Source: an uncultured Paracoccaceae bacterium (GTDB lineage: Bacteria > Pseudomonadota > Alphaproteobacteria > Rhizobiales > Rhizobiaceae). From it: a stretch of DNA of 35,844 bases. This document shows positions 8,426 to 18,500 of the stretch, piece by piece. The notes under the pieces were generated by a model. That model was not told the origin of the DNA, searched no databases, and saw only the letters and a list, made by a program, of their open reading frames with translations. Made by a program: the position numbers and the translations under genes. The DNA is taken from contig CALMYO010000250.1 in the NCBI GenBank assembly GCA_937873685.1, forward strand, positions 1-35,844, written 5' to 3'. Position 1 is the stretch's first letter; every line of letters starts with the position of its first letter.

Positions 8426-11092
8426 ATGAGCGGCGTAAACGAGATCCGGTCGGCATTTCTCGACTATTTCAGAAAGAACGGCCATGAGATCGTGCCGTCG
8501 AGTTCCCTTGTGCCGTTGAACGATCCGACGCTGATGTTCACGGCTGCTGGCATGGTGCAGTTCAAGAATGTCTTCACCGGGCTCGACAAGCGTTCGTACT
8601 CGACGGCGGCGACAGCGCAGAAATGTGTGCGCGCCGGTGGTAAGCACAATGACCTTGACAATGTCGGCTACACCGCCCGCCACCACACCTTCTTCGAGAT
8701 GCTGGGCAATTTCTCCTTCGGCGACTATTTCAAGGAACGCGCCATCGAACTCGCCTGGACCCTGATCACCGGGGAATACGGCCTGCCGAGGGACCGGTTG
8801 CTCGTCACCATCTATCATGATGATGATGAAGCGGCCGGCCATTGGCGCCGCATTGCCGGCTTGCCGGACGATCGCATCATCCGCATCGCCACCAGCGACA
8901 ATTTCTGGTCGGCTGGCGATACCGGCCCGTGCGGTCCATGCTCGGAGATCTTTTTCGATCATGGCGAGGGCATTGCCGGAGGCCCGCCCGGCAGCGCCGA
9001 TGCCGATGGTGACCGGTTCATCGAGATCTGGAATCTCGTTTTCATGCAGTTCGATCAGATCGGCCCCGACAACCGGGTCAACCTGCCGCGGCCGTCGATC
9101 GATACCGGCATGGGGCTGGAGCGCGTATCGGCGGTCCTGCAAGGCAAGCACGACAATTACGACATCGACCTGTTCCAGGCGCTGATCCGCGCGTCGGTCG
9201 AGGCGACGGGTGTACCCGCAGAAGGCAAGAACCGGGCAAGCCACCGCGTGATTGCCGATCACCTGCGCGCCTCCAGCTTCCTGATCGCCGATGGCGTGCT
9301 GCCGTCGAACGAGGGGCGTGGCTATGTGCTGCGCCGCATCATGCGCCGCGCCATGCGCCATGCCCAGTTGCTCGGTGCGCGAGAACCACTAATGTGGCGT
9401 CTGGTGCCGGCGCTCGTGCGCGAGATGGGCCAGGCCTATCCCGAGTTGCTGCGCGCGCAGGCGCTGATCGCCGAGACGCTGAAGCTGGAGGAAACGCGTT
9501 TTCGCCGCACGCTCGAGCGTGGTCTGTCACTGCTTGGCGATGCTACGTCCGATCTCTCGGAGGGCGGGCGTCTCGATGGCGAGACCGCCTTCAAGCTCTA
9601 TGACACCTATGGTTTCCCGCTGGATCTCACCCAGGACGCGTTGCGCCAGCGCGGGATCGCGGTCGATCTCGACGGCTTCAACGCTGCGATGCAGCGCCAG
9701 AAGGCCGAGGCGCGGGCAAGCTGGGCGGGTTCCGGCGATGCGGCAACCGAGACGATCTGGTTTGCTCTGCGCGAAGAGTTCGGCGCGACCGAGTTTCTCG
9801 GCTACGAGGCCGAGGCGGCAGAGGGTGCGGTACGCGCGATCCTGCGCAACGGCGAACGGGTCACATCGGCTGAGGCCGGCGAAACGGTGCAAATCGTTCT
9901 CAACCAGACACCTTTCTATGGCGAGTCCGGTGGCCAGATGGGCGATACCGGAGTCATTGAGGGCGATGGGTTCAAGGTGCTTGTCGACAATACGCAGAAG
10001 AAGGCCGACGGGCTGTTCGTCCATTCGGGACGTGTCGAGAGCGGACGCATAGCTGCAGGTGCAGCTGCGCGTCTTGTTGTCGATCACGATCGGCGGTCGC
10101 GTTTGCGTTCCAACCACTCGGCAACGCACCTGCTGCATGAGGGGCTTCGCGAGGTGCTCGGTCCGCATGTCGCACAGAAGGGATCGCTCGTCGCACCGGA
10201 CCGGTTGCGTTTCGATTTCTCCCATCCCAAGCCGGTGAGCGATGACGAAATCGCCCGCGTGGAGGATCTCGCCAACGAGATCATCCTGCAGAACGGCCCG
10301 GTGACCACGCGGCTGATGGCGGTGGACGACGCGATTGCGTCTGGCGCAATGGCGCTGTTCGGCGAGAAATATGGCGACGAGGTGCGCGTCGTGACGATGG
10401 GGACAGGCCTGCATGGCGAAAAAGCCGGCAAGCCGTGGTCGGTTGAACTGTGCGGCGGCACCCATGTTGCCGCGACTGGTGACATCGGTCTTGCGCGGGT
10501 CGTGTCCGAAGGGGCGGTTGCATCGGGCGTCCGGCGCATCGAAGCGCTGACGGGCGAGGCGGCGCGCCGCTATCTCGAGGAGCAGGATGACCGCGTGAAA
10601 CTGGCGTCGGCATTGCTGAAGGTTTCGCCTTCCGAAATGCTTGGCCGCATCGAAGCGTTGATCGCCGAACGCCGGCTGATGGAGCGCGACCTTGCAGAAG
10701 CGCGCAAGGCGCTGGCGCTTGGCGGAGGTGGTTCGGCCGGTGTTGCCTCGGATATCCGTGAGGTAGGCGGGATCAAGTTGATGGCGAAGGTGGTGCGCGG
10801 CGTCCAGCCGAAGGACCTTAAGCCACTCGCCGATGACGCCAAGCAAGCGGTCGGTTCCGGCGTCGTCGTGTTCATCGGCGCGGCCGAAGACGGCAAGGCG
10901 AGTGTTGTGGTTGGCGTCACCGACGATCTGACCGGGCGCTACAGCGCCGTCGATCTGGTGCGCGTGGCGGCAACTGCGCTTGGCGGCAAGGGAGGCGGCG
11001 GGCGGCCGGACATGGCGCAGGCCGGTGGTCCGGATGCTTCGCACGCCGATGCGGCGATTTTGGCGGTGGAGCAGGCGCTGGTGGCATCCTGA
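8426..11092 (+). CDS. alaS: Alanyl-tRNA synthetase
   Basis: 888 residues, full family length. It charges tRNA-Ala and edits Ser/Gly mischarging. Domain order: class II catalytic core from residue 1 ([20 protein letters not shown], then [19 protein letters not shown] as motif-2 region), tRNA-recognition helices, the editing domain with zinc ligands H564/H568 (NHSATHLLH) and C676/H680 (CGGTH), and the C-terminal DHHA1 domain ending in [16 protein letters not shown]. The ATG at 8426 is chosen over an in-frame GTG at 8417 because the latter overlaps the purine-rich GTGGAG that serves as the ribosome site. Confidence 0.98.
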   Translation: MSGVNEIRSAFLDYFRKNGHEIVPSSSLVPLNDPTLMFTAAGMVQFKNVFTGLDKRSYSTAATAQKCVRAGGKHNDLDNVGYTARHHTFFEMLGNFSFGDYFKERAIELAWTLITGEYGLPRDRLLVTIYHDDDEAAGHWRRIAGLPDDRIIRIATSDNFWSAGDTGPCGPCSEIFFDHGEGIAGGPPGSADADGDRFIEIWNLVFMQFDQIGPDNRVNLPRPSIDTGMGLERVSAVLQGKHDNYDIDLFQALIRASVEATGVPAEGKNRASHRVIADHLRASSFLIADGVLPSNEGRGYVLRRIMRRAMRHAQLLGAREPLMWRLVPALVREMGQAYPELLRAQALIAETLKLEETRFRRTLERGLSLLGDATSDLSEGGRLDGETAFKLYDTYGFPLDLTQDALRQRGIAVDLDGFNAAMQRQKAEARASWAGSGDAATETIWFALREEFGATEFLGYEAEAAEGAVRAILRNGERVTSAEAGETVQIVLNQTPFYGESGGQMGDTGVIEGDGFKVLVDNTQKKADGLFVHSGRVESGRIAAGAAARLVVDHDRRSRLRSNHSATHLLHEGLREVLGPHVAQKGSLVAPDRLRFDFSHPKPVSDDEIARVEDLANEIILQNGPVTTRLMAVDDAIASGAMALFGEKYGDEVRVVTMGTGLHGEKAGKPWSVELCGGTHVAATGDIGLARVVSEGAVASGVRRIEALTGEAARRYLEEQDDRVKLASALLKVSPSEMLGRIEALIAERRLMERDLAEARKALALGGGGSAGVASDIREVGGIKLMAKVVRGVQPKDLKPLADDAKQAVGSGVVVFIGAAEDGKASVVVGVTDDLTGRYSAVDLVRVAATALGGKGGGGRPDMAQAGGPDASHADAAILAVEQALVAS

Positions 11093-11131
11093 TCGGTCTT
11101 TTGCCACGCTCGGCGTGTGGTGTAGCGCGGT

Positions 11132-12568
11132 TCACCCGCGTTTGCGCGTAAAGCGCCAGGTTGCGTAAAGTCCGACGGCCGCGAAGGGCAGGCCAGCAAA
11201 GAATACCCAGAAAGCCACAGGGTGTGCGGTTTCAACACTGACACCGTCGCGGAAGCCGGCAGCATTGGCGACGATGCCGATCATCGCCGCGCCGAGCGCA
11301 TAGCCTAACCGATGGATCGTCGGCAGCGCGCTTGCGAAACGGTCCCGCTCGCCCGCCGGCGCGCGCGCCAGAGCCCGCCGCAGGATGAACGTCCATGCAA
11401 CGCCGAAGCCCGCGCCTTCCAGTGTCGCAAAAAGCGGTAAAGCCCAGAACGGCCCGTCCGGCATTGTCGCCATGAAACCGAAAACCGAGAGAGTCAACGT
11501 TATCATGCCGCCGGCGATCAGCATGGAATCATGGCGCTCCGCCGCGCCGCTTGTCGCTACCGCCGCGACCGACCAGCCGATGGAGGCGAGCGCGACCACA
11601 TAGCCCGCCTCAAGCGCCGAGACCCCGTGCAGAACGGTCATCAGCAGCGGGCCATAGAGGCCGATGGCCGAGGTTGCCATTGCAAAACTCAACGCCATCA
11701 TCAGCGGCGCGCCGAGAGCGGCGGCCGGGTTAAACGCCGCAGGTGGCAACAAGCGGGCATCGCCGCTCCGGCGATCCAGCGCTGCAAACAGCGCTATCAG
11801 CGCCACGCCAGCTGCAATGAGCAGTGCGGAGCGAACCGGCCGCACATCGATTCCCGCCGCAGCGATCATGATCACGCCGCCAGCCAGAATGCCGAGGCGC
11901 AGCCCGGGAAATGCGGAAGTTGCAGCGCCGTTTTCGCCGCCATGGCCGCTCGCCACAGTCCTTTCCTGCCGATTGCCGGGTAGTTCGGTCGCAAGCCCGC
12001 GTGCGAGCGCGATCCAGAGCGCCAGCAGTCCGGCCTGGACGCCAAAGAACCAGAACGCGCCGCGCCACCAACCGATTTCGGCAAACACTCCGCCGGCAAA
12101 AGGTCCGGCAAAGGCCGAAACGCCCCACAACGCCGAGATTGTCGCCATCACGCGCGGCATCAGCGCGGGCGCGAACAGCCGCCCGACCGCGACGAAGGAC
12201 AGCGCCATCAGACCGCCGCCGCCGAGCCCCTGCAGCAGCCGGCCTGCGAGCATCGGCGGCATCGACGACGCGGTGGCGCTGACGATACAGCCGGCAAGAT
12301 AGGCAAGCGCCGCCAACGCCATCGCGCGGCGCAAGCCGAGGCGCGTGGCGGCAAGCGCGCCGGCCGCGCCGGCGACAATGGTGCCAAGTTCATAGAGCGC
12401 GAAGGTCCAGGCAACGAGGTTGACCTGGCCGAGTTCGGCGACGATCGCGGGCAGGAGTGTCGCTACCACCAAGCTGTCGGCGGCGTGCAACCAGACGCCG
12501 AGCGAGGCCAGCGCCAGATTGCCCGCGTTTTGCCGGGTCAGCAGCGCGGACCAGCCGACGACGCTCAC
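11132..12568 (-). CDS. MFS transporter, DHA2/EmrB-like
   Basis: 478 residues with about 14 hydrophobic helices, matching the 14-TM DHA2 drug:H+ antiporter layout. The motif C-like GPFAGG segment in helix 5 (FAGPFAGGVFAEIGWWRG) and a degenerate motif A (ALAATRLGLRR) support an exporter. The start is GTG at 12568 with no convincing Shine-Dalgarno; it lies 31 bases after the stop of the giant GPR-like gene on the same strand, so it may be read from that transcript. It is convergent with alaS. Substrate unknown. Confidence 0.8.
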   Translation of the reverse strand: MSVVGWSALLTRQNAGNLALASLGVWLHAADSLVVATLLPAIVAELGQVNLVAWTFALYELGTIVAGAAGALAATRLGLRRAMALAALAYLAGCIVSATASSMPPMLAGRLLQGLGGGGLMALSFVAVGRLFAPALMPRVMATISALWGVSAFAGPFAGGVFAEIGWWRGAFWFFGVQAGLLALWIALARGLATELPGNRQERTVASGHGGENGAATSAFPGLRLGILAGGVIMIAAAGIDVRPVRSALLIAAGVALIALFAALDRRSGDARLLPPAAFNPAAALGAPLMMALSFAMATSAIGLYGPLLMTVLHGVSALEAGYVVALASIGWSVAAVATSGAAERHDSMLIAGGMITLTLSVFGFMATMPDGPFWALPLFATLEGAGFGVAWTFILRRALARAPAGERDRFASALPTIHRLGYALGAAMIGIVANAAGFRDGVSVETAHPVAFWVFFAGLPFAAVGLYATWRFTRKRG

Positions 12569-12599
12569 ACCGATGCCGCCAGGCCGGTTGTGTTCTCCA

Positions 12600-15500
12600 C
12601 TAGCGCAGGCGGCCGCTGGCGTGCGCCAGCATGGTATAGACCTTGCCGGTGTCAGAAGACAGGTAGGTCTGGGTCAGCATGTTGTCCCGGTCATTGCGAC
12701 CCACATCGCGCAGCAACTTCTCGAAATCGCCGACATAGCGGTCGACCGCGCTCTTGAACTCGCGATCGGTCTCGTACTTGCGCTTGATCTCGTCGAAGGT
12801 CTGCTGGCCTTTGAGGGTATAGAGCCGGCGGGTGAAGACGTTGCGCTCGCCGCGGCGATAGCGGTCCCAGAGTTCCATCGCCGTGTCGTGATCGATGGCG
12901 CGGGCGATGTCGATCGAAAGCGAATTCAGCGATTCCACCATGTGCAGCGGCTGCCGCGTTTCGGCCGGGGCCGCCGGTCTCGGCGCCGGCTCGGACTCGG
13001 TGGAGGCGCGGCGCAACAGGTCGCTCACCCAGCCGCGGCCGCCATCGCCGTCGGAAGACCGCTGCTGCTGTTGAGCCGGCGCGGGATCGAGCGTCCCGCG
13101 CAAGGTGGGAGCGCCAGTTACGCCGGCGCGCTGGGCGGGCACCGCGCTTGCGGTTTCGAGCACCGGCGCCGGCGCTGCTGCCGTCCGGCGCGGCGCGGGC
13201 GCCACGTCAAATGCGCGCCCGGAGGTCTTCACGATACTGGCGAGGTCCTTCAGCGCGTTGATCTGCTCGGAGACCGCCCGGCGCATGGCGGCGGTGGATT
13301 CGCGCGTTTCTTCCGGCAGCGCAAACACGCCGCGGCGCAAGTCCTCGCGCGTTTCCGTCAGTTCGCTGCGGATCGTCTCCGAGGACTTGCGCAATTCCTG
13401 CGTCGCGGCATCGAAACGGCCCATCGCGTCCTCGATCGATTCGGCGACGGCCTTCGACAGGGTGCTTGCGGTCTGGCGGGTGCGGTTTTGCGCCTGATCG
13501 CCGAGTTCCGCCAGCAGTTCGGCAAGCTTTTCCATCGCTTCGCGCGAGCGCTCGGCAGAGCGGCCGGCGGCATCGTCGATCAGCGCCCCAATGCGCTCGG
13601 CTGTGTCGCGGGCGCGCTTCTGCGCCTGTTCCGACGAACCGATGATCATCGCCGCGATGCGCTCCAGCGCCTCGCGAGATTTGGCCTGCGCCAGATCGGA
13701 GGTCTCGGCAATCACATTGGTCATGTGCGCCGCCGTCTCGCGCGACTGCGCCTCGGCTTTCGAGACAGCGTCAGCAAGCTGCGAAAGAATCTCCGAAGCG
13801 GTGTCGCGGCTGCGCGATTCAGCGATGCTTACCGCATCCTGCAGCGATGTGGACAACCGTTCGGCCGTCTGGCGGGTGCGGCTGTCGGCGTCCTCGAACA
13901 TGCGCGCCACCACTTGCTCGTACGTCTGCAATGTGGAGGAGATTTCATCCGACTTGCGAACCAGCCCGGCGATAAGGCGCTCCAGCGCGTCGCGGCGGCC
14001 GTCGAGCGTGGTGGCGAGCGAGGATTGCGCCTGGCCGAGCAGTTCGGACGCTGATTGCAGCACCGCGCCATGCTCCTCGAACTTGCCGGCGATTTCAGCG
14101 ACCTGCGACAATGTGGAGGCCGACACGCCGTCGAGCCGACCGATATTGCCGTCGAGCGCCGAGACCGAAGTGGCGATCGACTCCGCTGCACGGCCTGCAT
14201 TGACCTCGAAGCGCGAAGTCGTCTGCGATAGTCGGCTGTCGAGGGATTCAAGATTGTGCGACGCCTGCGCTATCAGATCCGAAAGCGACGAGGACGAGGC
14301 CGAGAGTCGTTCCAGGATGGAGCTGACGCCGCCAACCAACCGGCTTTCTGCGCCATCCACTTGCGCCAGGGTCTGGGCGGTCCGCGCGGTCAGCGCATCG
14401 ACGAGCGCCTTGTTCTCGGAGCGTAGCAGATCTGTGGCCGATTCGGTCGCGTCCTTCAGGCGCTGGGCGAAGACCTCGCCGGAGCCGGCGAACTGGTCCA
14501 CCAGCGGGCGCGCGGTTTCATCGAGCAATTGCGCGATTTCGGCCGAACGACTGGCGAGCATCGTGTTGAGTTCGGCCGTACGTTCGCCAAGCGTGCGCGC
14601 GGCTTCCGTGGAGCGGGTAACGATGGCGTCGCGGGCGAGATCGGCGCCGCGGGAGAGCGCGGTGGTCGCGGTCTCGACATCCTGCGTCAGGTTCTGCACC
14701 GTCTCTGCGGCGCGCGCCTGCATGGCCTGCGCCATTGCGGTCGTTGCGCTGTCGAAGGCCGACACCGTTTCCTGCGTGCGGGCCTTCAGGCTTTCTGATG
14801 CTTCGCGGGTGCGCGCATCAAGCGCCTTGTTCAGCGCGTCTGCGCCTTCTTCCAGAAGCGAGGCGGATTGCACCGTTTGGGCGCGTAGGGTCTCGGTCGC
14901 CTGGTTGGCGCGGGTCTCGAAGGCGTTCGCGGCCGATTCTGCGCCACGGCCGAGGGTATCGGCGATTTCCCCGGTGCGCTGGAGCAAAATCCGCGCCGCC
15001 GCGTCGCTGCGCTCGCCGATTGCGGCGGCCGCCTGGCCGGCCGCGGGGGCAAGCCGCTCGGCGGCGGATGCCGAGCCGTCGCCGAGCGTCAATGCGATCT
15101 CCTCGGTTCTGGTCTTCAGGATTTCTGCCGCCGATTGCGCACGTCCGCGAATCGCCTCCGCTGCGCTTTCGCCGACGGACTCGATCACCTTGGCGGTGCG
15201 GTCTGTGCGCTCCTCAAAGGCGTTTGCCGCAGCCTCGACGCGCGAGTTGAAGGCGTTCGTGGCGTCCTCCGTGCGCGCCTGCATGTAGGAGGCGGCGGCT
15301 GTCGCCTTGTCGCCGAGCAGGCTGACGGCCGATTCGGTTCGCGACTGCAAGGTGGAGGCGATGCGCTCCACGCCGCTTTCAAACGTGGCGGATATTGCAC
15401 TGGTGCGCTCGTCGGCGAGGCGCGTCGCGGCGTCGATGCCGGTCTGCAGCCTGTTTGTCGCCTCGTTGACCCGTTCGCCGAACCCATGTGTGGCCTGGTC

Positions 15501-18500
15501 CGAGGCAGAAAGGATGTTCTGTGCATGGTCGCGAAGCCGCGCATCGCTTTCGGCGATGCGCGCGCCAACCCGTTCTGCAAACGCCTCGCCGTGCCCGGAC
15601 AACAACTCCGCGGTCTTCTCCGCTTCGCTGCGCAGGCTTGTGTTGGTTTCCTGCACCGTCTCGCGAAGGTTGCGGGCCACTGCGCCGGCGCTTTCCTCCA
15701 GCGTGCGGCGAATGCCGTCGACGCCCATTGTCAGCGCCTTGTGCATCGTGCCGGTACGCTCGTCGATGACGCCGGTCTGCTCCGAAAACACGGAGTTGAT
15801 GCGGTCGATGTTGCCGGCGATCGCCTCGGTGACGAAATGCGTGCGGTCATCCATCAATGTGGCGACGGCGCGCGCCTTTTCGGTGATGGCGTTGTCGAAT
15901 CCGGCCTGGCTTTGCGCCAGCGTGGTCTCCAGTTCTTCGGTGCGCGCCGCAAGCGCCGCGGTAAGGCGATCGGATTTTTGTTCGAGCGCGGCGCCAACGC
16001 GGTCCGCGCTCGTCTGCAATGCCTGCTCAAGCTGGCCGGCGCGGGCATCGAAGGCGCCGGTCAATGTGCTGCGCCGGTCGTCGAGCGCGCCGAGCAGGTT
16101 TGCGCCGCGGTCGTCCAATGTGGCTTGCAGGGCGCTTGTGCCGGTCTCGATCGCCGACGCGATTGAACGGGCGCGCTCGTCGAAGGCGACGCCGATGCCA
16201 TTGGCCCGCGCGGCCATGGTCGAAAGCAGGCTGTCGCTCTTTTCCTGCATCTGCATGGCCATGCGTTCGGCGCGTTCGTCGAGGCCGCCAAGAAGGTTTT
16301 CCGCCCGTTCGTCAAACCCTTGCGTTACCGCGCCCGCGCGCCGGTCGATGCCTTCCAGCAGGTAGGCGGTCTTGTCGTCCAGCGCCGAGGAGAATGCGCC
16401 TGAACGCATGTCGAGCGCATCGACGACCTGGCTGATACGACCTTCAAGCCCGCCGAGCAGGCCGCTGGCGCGTTCGTCGAAACCGGCGTCGGCAGCGGCG
16501 TGACGTTCGTCGATGCCAGCGAGCAGTTCGCTACTGCGGCTCTCCAGCGCATCCACAAAGGCGCCGGAACGCATGTCCAGCGCGCCCGAGACCTCAAGGA
16601 TACGCTGATCGAATTCGCCGATCAGCGAGGAAACGCGCGTATCGAAACCGGTCTCCACAAGATTGCGTCTCTCGTCCAGGCCATCGAGCAGACCGGTCGC
16701 CTTTTCGTCCAGAGCTTCCGAGAAAGCGCCGGAGCGGGCGTCGAGCGCCGAAACGAGGCCGGTCGTGCGGCTGTCGAGCGTGCCGATCAGGGCCGAGGAG
16801 AGCGTGTCGAAATCGTTGCGCAAGGTCGTTGTGCGTTCGTCCATGCCGCCGAGAACCGTTTTGGCATGGGTCTCGAATGCCGACTCGATGGCGTCGGTGC
16901 GTCCACCGAGTGCGGTGTTGAAATCGCCCGCGCGGGCGTCGAAGCCATCGAGCAGGGCGCGGGAACGCTCATCCATTGTAGTGTCGAACGCGATCGAACG
17001 CTGGTCGAAGGCCGAGACCAGAGCCTGGCTGCGCGAATCGACGCCGCCGAAGAGGCGCACCGCCCGCTCGTCCAGATCGTCGCGAATCTGGCCGGCCCTT
17101 ATGTCCAGACCGTCGAGCATTTGCGCGGAAGCGTCAGAAATTGTTGCGGAGAACGCATTCGCCCGTTGGTCCATCTCGCCGATGAAAGCGCTGGAACGGG
17201 AATCGAATTCGGTGGCGATACGTTCGTTGCGCTCGTCGAACCCGCCGAGAAGGCGGTCAGAACGGCTGTCGAGCGCGGTCTCGAAGGCCTGGGCGCGCGC
17301 ATCGAGCGCCGATACAAGCCCGGCTGTGCTGCGGTCGAGGCCGCCGACAAGGGTTGCTGAACGCTGGTCGAGGTCTGACGCCACCTTGCCGGCGCGGTCG
17401 TCAAACCGAGAGATGAGGTTTTCCGCGCGTTCATCCAGCGCGCCTGAAAACGCCTCGACCCGTGTATCGAGCGCCGAGGCGAGGCCGGCCGTGCTGCTGT
17501 CCAGACCGCCGATCAGTTCGGTGGCCCGCTGCTCCAGATGTCCGGCGAGCGCGCCGGCGCGGTCGTCAAACCGAGAGATGAGGTTTTCCGCGCGTTCATC
17601 CAAACCGCCGAGCAATTCACCCGACCGCGCGGCAATGTCGCGGCCAAGCGCCGTGCTGCGCGTGTCTATGCCTCCAAGCAGCGCATTCGATTTCTGATCG
17701 AGTGTGTCATGCATCTGCCCGGCGCGTATGTCGAAGCCGGTGTTGAGCGCGATTGCCTTTTCGTCCCAGCCTTCGGTGAAGTCGCGCACCTGTTCGGAAA
17801 GGCCTTGCAGCAGGCTTGCCGAACGCGCCGCGAAGTCGTCGCGCAGCGAGGCTGTGCGGTCGCCCAGCGACGAGAGAAATGTGCTGGCGGACAGCTCCAT
17901 GCGGCGGTTGACCTCTTCCGAGCGCTCCTCCATGCCGCCTATCAGTGCGCCGAAGCGTTCGTCGAAGTCGGTCGCCATCTTGCCGTGGCGCTCATCGAGC
18001 GCGGCGATCAGGGTGGAGCGATTCTCGCCGAGCAGTGCGCCGAACGCATCGGTTCGTTCGTGCAACGCGGCAAGCATGTCGCCGGAGCGCTTGTCCATTC
18101 CTGAAATGAACCCGCTCGCCTGGTCTTCCCACCGGCTCGCAAAGGTATCGCTGCGCGTGTCGAGCGCGCCGGTCAGCGCATTGGCCCGGTCGTCGAAGGA
18201 GGAAACCAGACCGGCCGCCCGGTCGTCCAGCGCCGACAGCAGCGAGTTTGCCGCAATCTTGAGCGAGTCGCTCATCGCGCCGGCTTTTTCGTAGATGCCG
18301 CCGATCAGCGAACTTGACCGTTCGTCGAGGGCGTCATTGAGAGCGTTGGCGCGGGAATCGATGGCACGGCTGAACTCGGAGGCGCGCTCGGCAATCGCGC
18401 CGAGGAAACTGTCCGACTTGTCGTCGATCAGCCCGGTCACCTGCATCGTGCTGTCGGATAGGCGTGTCGCAAAGTCGTTTGCCTTTTCCTCCAGAACTGC

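Noticed and set aside
9527-11107. 526-codon minus-strand frame opposite alaS
   Set aside because: alaS is unambiguous; the antisense frame is a codon-bias artefact.
12420-14054. Long plus-strand open frame (544 codons) opposite the GPR-like gene, with another at 13591-15288
   Set aside because: Shadow of the GC-rich 33-bp repeats on the coding strand; low-complexity product with no motif and no ribosome site.
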